Assembly (NCBI GenBank): GCA_900318395.1
Contig: ONKL01000027.1
Location: 1-35,401 of the forward strand
Length of the DNA stretch: 35,401 bases
Source of the DNA: an uncultured Prevotella sp.
GTDB lineage: Bacteria > Bacteroidota > Bacteroidia > Bacteroidales > Bacteroidaceae
Direction of reading: 5' to 3'
The stretch's first letter is position 1, and each line of letters begins with the position of its first letter. The position numbers were made by a program, and so were the translations under genes. Below the pieces are notes generated by a model. That model worked only from the letters and a program-made list of their open reading frames with translations, ran no database searches and was not told the DNA's origin. Positions 16,190 to 25,235 of this stretch are shown in pieces.

Positions 16190-19084
16190 CTAATATCCAA
16201 ACACTTCTTCCGTAGTCAGTCGCTTGATGGGACCGATCTTGCCAAGTGCCTCCATATCGAGATTCTTCTCATCACCAAGGATGATGTAGCGATAGGCCTT
16301 GTTGGCCATCGTCTGCTTCTCAAAGTCTACGATATCCTGCAGGCGTAGTTTATCCAGATGCTGGTAGATCAACTCGTTGTAGCTGATGTCAAGCCCCATC
16401 CTCTCAGAGTAGAGATAGGCGTTGAAGATACCCATCTTCGTAATACGGGAACTGACCAGACGCTTGGCAACAGCCTCCTTGGCTATCTGGAAGGCCGTCT
16501 CACTGACAGGCATGTCATTGAGGATCTCATTGAAATGGGTGATACAGTCTGCCATCTTGTCGTTCTGAGTGATGATATGTGTCATCACAGACTCTTTGCG
16601 ATCCTTCCATGAAGGACGGTTGTAATAGGCATAGGCGTTATAGGCAAGACCACGGGCCTCACGCATCTCCTGGAACACCACGCCATTCATACCACCACCG
16701 AAATACTCATTGAATACCTCCTGGATAGCAGCCTCCTCAGGGTTCCAGGAGCGCCCTTCATTGTGGTACATACGCATATAAATGTTCTTGGCATCATAAG
16801 GAGCTATCAGCACCTCATTCTCGGTAGCCGGGATTTCGAGGTAGGGCTTGTTCACTGGAACAGCAGCCAACTGCTTGGCAGAGACATGCTTCTGATCGAT
16901 CAGTGCGGCAATCTCCTTCTCTCCCATCGGACCATAATAGATCACCCTGTGCTCATAATTGGCCAGACCTTTCAGCAGACTGGTGAACAACTGGGGATCA
17001 GCCTCCTTCAGTGCCTGCTCGCTCATCATGTCGCGAAGCGCGTTACGCTCACCTGCGACGGCATAGCTATACAGGTAGGAATAATAATTGCCTTGACTCT
17101 TCTTCGCATCATCACGACTCTTCAGGATCAACTCAACCATCTGGTCGTATGCTCCCTTGTCTGCCTTGGCATGCTGCAGCAGATCCTCCAACAGGGCAAG
17201 GGCCTGGGGCATGTTCTCCTGCAGTCCGGAAAGACTGACAATGATATTCTCCGAACTGACATTCACATTCCAGTCGCAAGCCAGCTCATAGAACTTCTGA
17301 CGGAAGTCAGCAGCCGTCATCTTGTCTGTGCCCAGATATTTAAGATAGTCAGCAGCAACCTCATAACGGTTGTCGGCACTCTGTCCGAAGTCATAGAAGA
17401 ACACGAGGTTAAACAAGCCGTTGGTCTCATTCTTCAAATAATAGAGCGGCAGTTTCTTCTTGGTATTCAAGATGGTGATATCCTTTTTCAGGTCTACGAA
17501 ATGAGGCTGAATCGGCTCCACCTTCGCATCCTGGATAGCCTGCACAAAGGCACTCTTCTGATCACGATTGGCCTGGATAGGGGTGATGGCAGGCTTGTCG
17601 ATCTTCTTCTGCAGACTATCGATACCCTGCTTCTTGAAGATAGTGACATAGCCCTCGGTAAAGAACTGGTTGGCAAAGTCTACCAGCTCCTGCTTGGTGA
17701 TCTTCGAGATACGGTCGATGCTCTCCACCTCCTGCTTCCAGTCTATCTCATCAATAAAGGCATCAACAAACATATCTGCACGACCATAATTACTCTCCAA
17801 CAGGGAGTAATGTGAGCGTTTCAAGTTATTGATGATACTTGGCAACAGGTTATCAGGGAAGTCGCCCTTCTTCAGCTTGTCAATCTCAGCCAGCATGAGG
17901 CTCCTCACCTCCTCAAGGGTTTGTCCTTGTTTAGGAGTACCCATCAGCAGGAAACCACCATGATCGCGCAACAACTCGCAACCACCGGCAGCCCGCTGTA
18001 CCTTCATCGTCTGGTTCAGATCGAGGTCGAAGAGGCCTGCACGCCCATTACTCAACACGCGCTGCATCAGCTGCAGGGTATCAGCCTGTAAGGAATTGGC
18101 TTGCTTGGCACGCCAACCTACCCAGACCTGCTCTGCCTCTTGTCCGATAACCGTCGTATCCTTGGGAGCTGTCAATGGGGGTAACGGGGCAAAGGTAGGC
18201 TGAGCGACATCAGCACCGGGTTCCCAACTGCTGAAGTACTTCTCGATGATGGCGATGGTCTTGTCAGGATCCAGGTCGCCTGCCATACAGATGGCCACAT
18301 TATTGGGACGATACCACTTATTGAAATAGTTCTTGATGTTCGTAATCGAAGGGTTCTTCAGGTGCTCCTGGGTACCGATAGTCGTCTGGAGACCATAAGG
18401 ATGATTCGGCCAAAGCATCTTATAGGCTGTGGCATAAAGCTTACGGCCATCACTCGACAGTCCGATGTTATACTCTTCATACACAGCTTCGAGCTCCGTA
18501 TGGAATCCACGGATGACCATATTCTGGAAACGGTCACTCTGGATCTTCGCCCAGTTCTCAATCTCATTGCTGGGGATATCCTCCGTATAGCAGGTCACAT
18601 CGTTCGAGGTATAGGCATTCGTACCCTCGGCACCAATGGCAGCCATCAGCTTGTCGTACTCATTGGGGATGAAGTACTTGGCAGCGAGCTGACTCACGGA
18701 GTCAATCTCATGATAAGCCTGTCTGCGTGCCTCTGGATCTGTGAGTCTGCGATAAGCCTCATAACGCAGTTCGATCTCTGCCAGAAGTGGAGCCTCAGCC
18801 TCAGCATTGTTGGTACCGAACTGTTTGGTGCCCTTAAACATCAGGTGCTCCAAGTAATGAGCCAGTCCTGTTGTCTCTGCGGGGTCATTCTTCGAACCTG
18901 TACGCACAGCGATATACGTCTGAATCCTCGGCTTCTCGTTGTTCACCGAGAGATACACCTTCAACCCATTGTCCAAGGTATATATCCGCGTCTGCATCAT
19001 ATCCCCCGGCACCGTGACATACTCACGCGCCATTAAAGGAAAAAAGGTAAAAAGGCAAAAAAGCAAAAAACAAATCTTCTTCAT
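16190..19084 (-). CDS. M16-family zinc peptidase, two-domain pitrilysin-like
   Basis: A 964-residue secreted or periplasmic M16 peptidase. Start MKKICFLLFCLFTFFPLMA at 19084 is chosen because it gives a standard signal peptide and lies 13 bases after the upstream stop; the longer start overlaps the previous gene. The inverted zinc motif HYLEH is at 76-80, with the distal Glu in ELEAVYEEYNIG. The C-terminal half lacks a second HxxEH but has the conserved GGGMNGVVFQEMREARGLAY, as in pitrilysin/insulinase-type proteins that use one active and one inactive half. It probably degrades short peptides in the periplasm. It lies in a run hflX - DUF4954 - M16 - fumarase - M6. Confidence 0.93.
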   Translation of the reverse strand: MKKICFLLFCLFTFFPLMAREYVTVPGDMMQTRIYTLDNGLKVYLSVNNEKPRIQTYIAVRTGSKNDPAETTGLAHYLEHLMFKGTKQFGTNNAEAEAPLLAEIELRYEAYRRLTDPEARRQAYHEIDSVSQLAAKYFIPNEYDKLMAAIGAEGTNAYTSNDVTCYTEDIPSNEIENWAKIQSDRFQNMVIRGFHTELEAVYEEYNIGLSSDGRKLYATAYKMLWPNHPYGLQTTIGTQEHLKNPSITNIKNYFNKWYRPNNVAICMAGDLDPDKTIAIIEKYFSSWEPGADVAQPTFAPLPPLTAPKDTTVIGQEAEQVWVGWRAKQANSLQADTLQLMQRVLSNGRAGLFDLDLNQTMKVQRAAGGCELLRDHGGFLLMGTPKQGQTLEEVRSLMLAEIDKLKKGDFPDNLLPSIINNLKRSHYSLLESNYGRADMFVDAFIDEIDWKQEVESIDRISKITKQELVDFANQFFTEGYVTIFKKQGIDSLQKKIDKPAITPIQANRDQKSAFVQAIQDAKVEPIQPHFVDLKKDITILNTKKKLPLYYLKNETNGLFNLVFFYDFGQSADNRYEVAADYLKYLGTDKMTAADFRQKFYELACDWNVNVSSENIIVSLSGLQENMPQALALLEDLLQHAKADKGAYDQMVELILKSRDDAKKSQGNYYSYLYSYAVAGERNALRDMMSEQALKEADPQLFTSLLKGLANYEHRVIYYGPMGEKEIAALIDQKHVSAKQLAAVPVNKPYLEIPATENEVLIAPYDAKNIYMRMYHNEGRSWNPEEAAIQEVFNEYFGGGMNGVVFQEMREARGLAYNAYAYYNRPSWKDRKESVMTHIITQNDKMADCITHFNEILNDMPVSETAFQIAKEAVAKRLVSSRITKMGIFNAYLYSERMGLDISYNELIYQHLDKLRLQDIVDFEKQTMANKAYRYIILGDEKNLDMEALGKIGPIKRLTTEEVFGY

Positions 19085-19097
19085 TTTTTCTCGAAAA

Positions 19098-20951
19098 CTA
19101 GTTCTCATAATCAATCTCATGATCGAGTTTCTCTACAAAGTCATCAAAGACCTCGCGCTCCACATCACCCATGGAGAATTCCTTCTCTGCATCCTTGCGG
19201 ATCTCAGCAATCCAGGCACGACGAGCCTTCACATAATCCTCATGGATCCGCTCACAGGCTGCCGCATCAAGACCATCAAGCTTATAGTAGTCGAGAATCA
19301 TCTGATAACTCCACGCCCAACGGTAGTCGGAGTAGTTATTATTGATCTCTGAGAAACGGTCGAGCACCTGTTGGATATTGTCGATCGCACCACTCTTGAT
19401 ATCATTGATCAGTCGCTTCTCCTCACTCTCAGGCAGTAACAGACCACTCAGATCCACCCATTTACCCTTGCCGACAGCACTGACGGGCTTGCCGATATAG
19501 CCTTCTTTCTGGGCACGCTTCAGCACAGCACCCATATAGATGCGCAGGGCGATGTCGTAGTACTTCAAACCCTTTTTCAACGAACTGCAGGCAATGACAT
19601 ATTCATGGAAGTTATAGTTCGACACATTGTCACCAGAGGCATGACGCAGGTCCTTCAGGATCTGGATACCCTGGATAATCTCTCCCACCGTGAATGGCGA
19701 CAACCAGTCGAAGTTGATGATACTCTTCTTCGACTGACGGGAGCGCTTGTCACGCTTCGGCCATTTCTTGATATCACGATAGAGTCCCACTGTCGTAATA
19801 TTACGACCTGGCACAAGCACCATCTCGTCGCCATAGGCAATCAGATAGGAGAAAGGCAGGTTACGGGTATCAGGATGGTGCATCAGTTTACCAAAGCAGA
19901 CACTGAAGGCACCAATCGTGGCAGGCATCAGGATATAGGCGCCTGAGGCTGTCTTTGTTCCTCGCTCCAGCGTACCCCAGTGCATGGGTCCCATCTTGTA
20001 GGCGTGGTTCGAGAAGTTGGTGTTAGAACCTGCATTATAGAAAGAGAACTCACCACCAATCAGCAGTGAACTCTTATGATGCGAGGCCGAGAAGGGGCCG
20101 CAGAACGCAGCACAGGCCTCTCCATTGGCCATAAATGAGTTGGCAAAGAACAGACTGGCCTCTGCCGTAAAGCCATTGGTAATCTGGCAGGCCTCACCCA
20201 CAAAACAGTCCTGCATCTTCACGGAGTTGTTGATTGAGCAACCGTCACAGATAATCGAGTTTTCACAGATAACACCTGTTCCAATGAATACAGGAGCATC
20301 CATCGAACTCATCACCGTACACTCTGACAGACGGGCAGCACCACTGATCTCACAGTCGCCCTTGATAATCGTGTTGGTGATATCCTTCGCATTGATGATC
20401 TTCACGTTATTGCCGATATAGCCACGCTCAGGACGCGACACACGAAGTTCGTCCTCTATCATCTGCTGCATGGTGTGCTTCAATTGCTTATCGCTATTGT
20501 ATTTCACCATCAGAGCTGCCAACTGACTATTCAACTCTCTAAAAATTGTCACATTACCATCTCCCATCTCATTGAGAACGGAGATCACCGAACCTTCTCC
20601 GAAGGTAGCGTCATCGGTAGTCTCCAGTGTACAAATGTTCGAGATGTAACAGTCGTTACCGATGGTATAGTTATTGATGTAGTTACCCACTTTCTCTATC
20701 AGGCAGTCGTTGCCCACAGTGACATTTCTCAGAGTGGCATCATTGATACCTGAATGTTTGAAGAAGCCTTTAGTCACCTCCACCATCTTATGGAAGGCCC
20801 CCAGTCGGATATCACCATAGAATATTACGCGGTGGAAGTTATACGGCTTAAAATCTTCTGCCACCATTACCTTCTGCCAGTCCTCTGCCCAGCATACATT
20901 GTTCTCCAAGACTTCAATCTCAGTCTGTGTTAAGTTTCTGTACTCACTCAT
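19098..20951 (-). CDS. DUF4954 protein with left-handed beta-helix repeats
   Basis: A 617-residue protein that I place in the Bacteroidota family DUF4954. Residues about 70-330 contain hexapeptide-repeat-like sequence (VGNDCLIEKVGNYI, IGNDCYISNICTLE, IGNNVKIINAKDITN, FIGTGVICENSIICDG), the left-handed beta-helix seen in sugar acyl- and nucleotidyltransferases. No nucleotidyltransferase signature is present. The C-terminal 230 residues are helical. The function is unknown; a role in cell-envelope sugar metabolism would only be a guess from the fold. No signal peptide. It starts 61 bases after the hflX stop and ends 13 bases before the M16 start. Confidence 0.85.
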   Translation of the reverse strand: MSEYRNLTQTEIEVLENNVCWAEDWQKVMVAEDFKPYNFHRVIFYGDIRLGAFHKMVEVTKGFFKHSGINDATLRNVTVGNDCLIEKVGNYINNYTIGNDCYISNICTLETTDDATFGEGSVISVLNEMGDGNVTIFRELNSQLAALMVKYNSDKQLKHTMQQMIEDELRVSRPERGYIGNNVKIINAKDITNTIIKGDCEISGAARLSECTVMSSMDAPVFIGTGVICENSIICDGCSINNSVKMQDCFVGEACQITNGFTAEASLFFANSFMANGEACAAFCGPFSASHHKSSLLIGGEFSFYNAGSNTNFSNHAYKMGPMHWGTLERGTKTASGAYILMPATIGAFSVCFGKLMHHPDTRNLPFSYLIAYGDEMVLVPGRNITTVGLYRDIKKWPKRDKRSRQSKKSIINFDWLSPFTVGEIIQGIQILKDLRHASGDNVSNYNFHEYVIACSSLKKGLKYYDIALRIYMGAVLKRAQKEGYIGKPVSAVGKGKWVDLSGLLLPESEEKRLINDIKSGAIDNIQQVLDRFSEINNNYSDYRWAWSYQMILDYYKLDGLDAAACERIHEDYVKARRAWIAEIRKDAEKEFSMGDVEREVFDDFVEKLDHEIDYEN

Positions 20952-21004
20952 ATTATTTCATTTTTATATTATTACATTTCTCCTTCCTCGTTCCTCCTTC
21001 CTCG
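20952..21004. repeat. Intergenic repeat: AT-rich part plus GAGGAAGGA part
   Basis: The left half resembles the AATG repeats at 16121-16189. The right half (20976-21004), read on minus, is CGAGGAAGGAGGAACGAGG followed by AAGGAG. A close relative of this right half sits inside the hflX coding sequence at 22031-22071. Confidence 0.65.
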
Positions 21005-21012
21005 AAAAATAA

Positions 21013-22332
21013 TCACTCCTCGATCTCATAGAGGAAGTCATTATACGGATATTTCTGAACATGCAACTCGCGAACACGCCTATACAAAACGTCACGTAGT
21101 TGGTCAATATTTTCTTTCTGTTTCGCAGAAATGAACATACACTCCAGATAGTGTTGATTTTCACTACTCTTCGCCATCCAGGTCTTCTTCAAATCCTCAA
21201 GCGTGTAGTTCTCCTTCTGAATAGGGGTGAGGTCATCTTCCTCTTTCTCAACCCATGTATAAGCATCAATCTTATTGAAGACGAGCATAGCAGGCTTATC
21301 GGCACATCCCAGCTCTTTCAAAGTCTCCTCCACCACACGGATTTGTTCCTCAAAGTCTGGATGCGAGATATCTACCACATGCACGAGCAGATCAGCCTCA
21401 CGCACCTCGTCGAGGGTACTCTTGAAACTCTCCACAAGATCAGAAGGCAACTTACGGATGAATCCTACGGTATCAGCCAACAGGAAAGGCAGATTGTCGA
21501 TAGTCATCTTTCTCACTGTCGTATCGAGGGTGGCGAAGAGTTTGTTCTCTGCAAACACCTCACTCTTGGAAAGCAGGTTCATCATCGTTGATTTCCCCAC
21601 ATTGGTATACCCCACAAGGGCCACACGGATCAGTCGGCCACGATTCTTACGCTGTGTGGTTTTCTGCTTGTCAATCTCTGCCAGTCGCTGTTTCAACAGG
21701 GTGATACGCTGGAGGATGATTCTTCGGTCCATTTCCAACTGGGTCTCACCAGGTCCACGAAGTCCTACCGAACCTTTTCCACCTCCAGAGCCAGATCCAC
21801 CACCTTGTCGCTCCAGGTGAGTCCACAGCCTCTGCAGTCTGGGTAACATATAGCGATGCTGCGCCAACTCTACCTGGGCCTTAGCCTCAGCAGTCTGGGC
21901 ACGCATGGCGAATATATCCAATATTAAGGATGTACGATCGAGAATCTTCACCTGCAGCTCCTTCTCAATATTCCGAATCTGCTTCGCACTCAACTCATCA
22001 TCGAAAATCACCATCCCCACTGGACGTGGACAATTCTCATTCCTCATTCCTCCTTCCTCATTCCTCGAGTCTAACCACTCGTCATACTCATCCTGACACT
22101 GCTTAATATATGCTTTGATCTCCTGCAGTTTTCCACTGCCCACATACGTTGTCTGACTCGGGCCACCCACTTTCTGGGTAAACCGTTTCACAGTGACAGC
22201 TCCGGCTGTATCTGCCAGAAACTCCAGTTCGTCAAGATATTCTTTGGTCTTGGCCTCATCCTGCTCCTTGGTAATCAGACCCACCAGTACCGCAGTCTCA
22301 GCCTTTGCCTCTGATATTACAAATTCCTTCAT
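21013..22332 (-). CDS. hflX: GTPase HflX, with a repeat-derived insert
   Basis: Ribosome-associated GTPase that splits stalled 70S ribosomes under stress. Start MKEFVISEAKAET at 22332 is chosen because the -7 box at 22341-22348 lies just upstream; the longer frame is leader. Features in order: N-terminal HflX domain with VGSGKLQEI and FDDELSAKQIRNIE, coiled region, GPGETQLEMDRR, Walker A GYTNVGKS (241-248), LFATLDTTVRK, DTVGFI and NKID. Residues 89-101 (DSRNEEGGMRNENC) form a linker not expected in HflX and are encoded by a GAGGAA-type repeat like the intergenic one 1 kb away. First gene of the leftward run toward fumarase. Confidence 0.95.
   Translation of the reverse strand: MKEFVISEAKAETAVLVGLITKEQDEAKTKEYLDELEFLADTAGAVTVKRFTQKVGGPSQTTYVGSGKLQEIKAYIKQCQDEYDEWLDSRNEEGGMRNENCPRPVGMVIFDDELSAKQIRNIEKELQVKILDRTSLILDIFAMRAQTAEAKAQVELAQHRYMLPRLQRLWTHLERQGGGSGSGGGKGSVGLRGPGETQLEMDRRIILQRITLLKQRLAEIDKQKTTQRKNRGRLIRVALVGYTNVGKSTMMNLLSKSEVFAENKLFATLDTTVRKMTIDNLPFLLADTVGFIRKLPSDLVESFKSTLDEVREADLLVHVVDISHPDFEEQIRVVEETLKELGCADKPAMLVFNKIDAYTWVEKEEDDLTPIQKENYTLEDLKKTWMAKSSENQHYLECMFISAKQKENIDQLRDVLYRRVRELHVQKYPYNDFLYEIEE
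22031..22071. repeat. GAGGAATGAGGA repeat inside hflX
   Basis: On the minus strand, CGAGGAATGAGGAAGGAGG continuing AATGAGGAATGAGAATTG is very close to the intergenic 20976-21004 sequence. It is in frame and encodes residues 89-101 of HflX. Confidence 0.75.
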
Positions 22333-22340
22333 ATTGGCTA

Positions 22341-22348
22341 CAAAGTTA
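22341..22348 (-). promoter_or_regulatory. -7 box TAACTTTG for hflX
   Basis: Minus-strand TAACTTTG ends only eight bases before the hflX ATG, so the predicted transcript would have almost no leader. Confidence 0.6.
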
Positions 22349-22374
22349 ATGATTTCTACGCGCGTCTGAAAAAA

Positions 22375-22401
22375 ATCCGTGTTAATCCGTGTTAATCCGT
22401 G
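22375..22401. repeat. Tandem 10-bp repeat ATCCGTGTTA (2.7 copies)
   Basis: Three successive ATCCGTG cores spaced ten bases apart, flanked by A-runs, between the divergent hflX and nagB genes. The 10-bp period places every copy on the same face of the helix. Confidence 0.8.
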
Positions 22402-22422
22402 CCTAAAAAAAAAATTTCCTTG

Positions 22423-22430
22423 TATTTTTG
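22423..22430 (+). promoter_or_regulatory. -7 box TATTTTTG for nagB
   Basis: TATTTTTG lies 34 bases before the nagB ATG. The usual -33 TTTG is not visible; the tandem repeat ends about 20 bases upstream instead. Confidence 0.6.
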
Positions 22431-22464
22431 CAGCAAAATTTAATAAAACCAAAAACAAAACATT

Positions 22465-23259
22465 ATGAGAGTAATTATTCAGAGTGACTATCAGAAAATG
22501 TCACAGTGGGCAGCAAACCACGTCATTGAGCGAATCAACAAATTCAACCCGACACCCGACCACAAGTTCGTGCTTGGTCTGCCGACAGGTTCATCTCCTG
22601 TAGGTATGTACAACTACCTTGTAGAGGCCAATCGCGCAGGCAAGGTGTCTTTCCAGAATGTCATCACCTTCAACATGGACGAGTATGTAGGCCTGCCTGA
22701 GACGCATCCAGAGAGCTATCATGCATTCATGGCCCGAAACCTCTTCGATCATATCGACTGTCCGAAGGAGAACATCCACATCCTCAACGGTAATGCCCCA
22801 GACCTCGCAGCAGAGTGCAAGCACTATGAGGAGATGATCCAGGAGGCAGGAGGCATCGATCTGTTCATCGGAGGTATTGGCCCTGATGGTCATATCGCCT
22901 TCAACGAGCCAGGTTCATCACTCAGCTCAAGGACTCGCATGAAGACCCTCACCACAGATACACGTATTGCCAACTCCCGTTTCTTCGGTGGCAACCCCGA
23001 GAACGTACCTGCACATGCCCTGACTGTCGGTGTAGGCACAGTGATGGACGCCCGTGAGGTAATGATTCTCGTTAATGGCCATGCCAAGGCTCGTGCCCTG
23101 CAGGCAGCCATTGAGGGAAGTGTCAACCACATGTGGACCATCTCTGCCCTCCAGATGCACGAGCATGGTATCATTGTCAGCGATGAAGAGGCAGCTGATG
23201 AGCTGAAGGTTTCTACCTATAAGTATTTCAAGGATATCGAAAGCGAGAGTCTGTTATAA
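22465..23259 (+). CDS. nagB: Glucosamine-6-phosphate deaminase
   Basis: Converts glucosamine-6-phosphate to fructose-6-phosphate and ammonia, the committed step of amino-sugar use. It is 264 residues, close to the 266 of E. coli NagB. Catalytic residues are in place: D72 (MDEYVGL), D141 and H143 ([13 protein letters not shown]), E148. R158 and K160, which bind the allosteric activator GlcNAc-6-P in E. coli, are also present (SRTRMKTLT). The TAATG junction overlaps its stop with the start of the GH97 gene, so the two are co-translated. Confidence 0.96.
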   Translation: MRVIIQSDYQKMSQWAANHVIERINKFNPTPDHKFVLGLPTGSSPVGMYNYLVEANRAGKVSFQNVITFNMDEYVGLPETHPESYHAFMARNLFDHIDCPKENIHILNGNAPDLAAECKHYEEMIQEAGGIDLFIGGIGPDGHIAFNEPGSSLSSRTRMKTLTTDTRIANSRFFGGNPENVPAHALTVGVGTVMDAREVMILVNGHAKARALQAAIEGSVNHMWTISALQMHEHGIIVSDEEAADELKVSTYKYFKDIESESLL

Positions 23260-25202
23260 TGAGAAAGTTTATCTTAGCAATATTGATGACGTCATCAGCC
23301 TTTGCATGGGCTGATGACGTTTGCGTTTCATCCCCTTCCGACAAGCTGAAGGTGAATGTAAGTGATGCAGGTGGACGCCTGTATTACTCGGTAACATTCG
23401 ACGGTCAGGAGGTCTTACAACCTTCTGCTCTGGGTCTCAAGACCTCTGTGGGAGATTTCACAAAAAGCCTTTCAATTGTTGATACTCAAAACTCAACTAT
23501 CAGCGAGTCCTACCAGATGCGTGGTACCAAGGCTTCTTCTGCCTCTTACAAGGCCAATACCCTGACACTGAATCTCCAGAACAAGGACGGACGTACCTTC
23601 AGCATCCTCTTCCAGGTGTCCGACCATGATATCGCCTTCCGCTATCAGATCCCCCGCCAGAAGATTAATAAGATAGAGTACAAGCGTGCACGTATACTCT
23701 CCGAACTCAGCAGCTTCAACTTTCCTGAAGCCACCACCACCTTTATCTCGCCGCAAATAGGCCCTGAGACAGGCTGGGAACAGACCAAACCCTCTTACGA
23801 AGAAGGCTACTCTGCAGATGCTCCTATGGCTGTAGAGTCACAATATGGCCATGGTTACATCTTCCCTGCCCTCTTCCACCTCCCTCATGCGTGGGTACTC
23901 GTTTCCGAGACAGGTGTGGGCTCCAACTACTGCGGGGCTCATCTCTCCGACTATCAGGCAGGCATAGGCTACACCGTTGCTTATCCCGATAAAGGCGAGA
24001 ACAATGGTTTTGGTGCCGACTTTGCAGGCATTCCCTTGCCAGGAGAAACCCCTTGGCGCACCATCACAGTGGGCAACAGCCTGAAACCCATTGTAGAGAC
24101 CACCGTCAGCTACGATGTGGTGAAACCACTCTATGAGCCCTCCTGCGACTACCAACCTGGCCGTTACACCTGGAGCTGGCTCATCTGGCAGGACAACTCC
24201 ATCAACTACGATGATCAGGTCAAGTTCATCGATCTCGCCTCAGCCATGGGCTTTGAGTATTGCCTCGTGGATAACTTCTGGGACACACAGATTGGACGTG
24301 ACCGCATCGCAGAACTCTCCAAGTATGCCCAGTCCAAGGGTGTTCACCTCATGCTCTGGTATAACTCCAACGGTTTCTGGAATGATGCCCCACAGGGCCC
24401 GCGTAACTGCATGAACACAGCCATTGCCCGCGAACGTGAGATGAAGTGGATGCAGAGCATCGGCATCAAAGGTATCAAGGTCGACTTTTTCGGAGGAGAC
24501 AAACAGGAGACGATGCAGCTCTACGAGGACATCCTCTCCGATGCCAACCGCTATGGCCTGCAAGTCATCTTCCATGGTTGCACCATCCCTCGCGGTTGGG
24601 AACGTATGTACCCCAACTACGTAGCCTCAGAGGCTGTCCTGGCCTCAGAGAACGTTTTCTTCAACGAGGGCGCAGCCATCAAGGAGCCCTTTGACCTCAC
24701 CCTCCATCCCTTCTGCCGCAATGCCACGGCTGCGATGGACTGGGGAGGCATCATCATGAACAAATTCCTCTCGAAGGATAACAAAAGCCGTCATCCCCGT
24801 CATACGACCGATATCTTCGAGATGGCAGCAGGTATCATCATGCAGACCTCTGTACAGTGTGTGGCCATGCAGCCTAATAACCTCGACGAACTGCCTCAGT
24901 TCGAACTCGATTTCCTGCGTAGCATCCCCACCACTTGGGAAGAGACACGCTTCATGGATGGCTATCCTGGCAAATACGTAATCCTCGCCCGCAAAGCCAC
25001 CAATGGACAATGGTACATCGCAGGTCTCAATGCTCTCAAAGAGCCCTTGACCCTCACTCTCAACCTGAAGGATTACCCCGGGCTCTCACAACTCTACATT
25101 GACAATAAGAAATGCGAACCCACCCTCAATCCCCTCAAATTAGACAAAAAGGGCTGCATCAAACTAACCCTCCAGCCCAACGGTGGTTTGATCCTCAAAT
25201 AA
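23259..25202 (+). CDS. GH97 glycoside hydrolase, likely retaining alpha-galactosidase type
   Basis: A secreted 647-residue GH97 enzyme (signal [18 protein letters not shown]). An N-terminal beta-sandwich (about 22-290) precedes the (beta/alpha)8 barrel (YTWSWLIWQDNSINY onward) and a C-terminal beta domain. GH97 has inverting alpha-glucosidases (SusB) and retaining alpha-galactosidases (BT1871, nucleophile D415 and acid/base E470). Here GIKGIKVDFFGGD gives D409 and LASENVFF gives E464, the same 55-residue spacing as BT1871, so the retaining alpha-galactosidase group is favoured. This is by recalled residues, not alignment. Coupled to nagB by a one-base overlap, suggesting joint handling of amino-sugar and galactose-containing glycans. 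Confidence 0.9.
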   Translation: MRKFILAILMTSSAFAWADDVCVSSPSDKLKVNVSDAGGRLYYSVTFDGQEVLQPSALGLKTSVGDFTKSLSIVDTQNSTISESYQMRGTKASSASYKANTLTLNLQNKDGRTFSILFQVSDHDIAFRYQIPRQKINKIEYKRARILSELSSFNFPEATTTFISPQIGPETGWEQTKPSYEEGYSADAPMAVESQYGHGYIFPALFHLPHAWVLVSETGVGSNYCGAHLSDYQAGIGYTVAYPDKGENNGFGADFAGIPLPGETPWRTITVGNSLKPIVETTVSYDVVKPLYEPSCDYQPGRYTWSWLIWQDNSINYDDQVKFIDLASAMGFEYCLVDNFWDTQIGRDRIAELSKYAQSKGVHLMLWYNSNGFWNDAPQGPRNCMNTAIAREREMKWMQSIGIKGIKVDFFGGDKQETMQLYEDILSDANRYGLQVIFHGCTIPRGWERMYPNYVASEAVLASENVFFNEGAAIKEPFDLTLHPFCRNATAAMDWGGIIMNKFLSKDNKSRHPRHTTDIFEMAAGIIMQTSVQCVAMQPNNLDELPQFELDFLRSIPTTWEETRFMDGYPGKYVILARKATNGQWYIAGLNALKEPLTLTLNLKDYPGLSQLYIDNKKCEPTLNPLKLDKKGCIKLTLQPNGGLILK

Positions 25203-25206
25203 ATAA

Positions 25207-25235
25207 AGAATCCCAGCAAAAACTGCTGGGATTCT
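25207..25235. terminator. Bidirectional rho-independent terminator
   Basis: A perfect 12-bp stem, AGAATCCCAGCA and TGCTGGGATTCT, with an AAAAC loop. It separates the convergent GH97 and CapD-like genes. T-rich sequence follows on both sides. Confidence 0.88.

Noticed and set aside
16763-17815. Long plus-strand ORF of 350 codons
   Set aside because: Antisense to the well-supported M16 peptidase. Its Leu/Ile/Val/Gln-rich composition is typical of a complementary-frame shadow.
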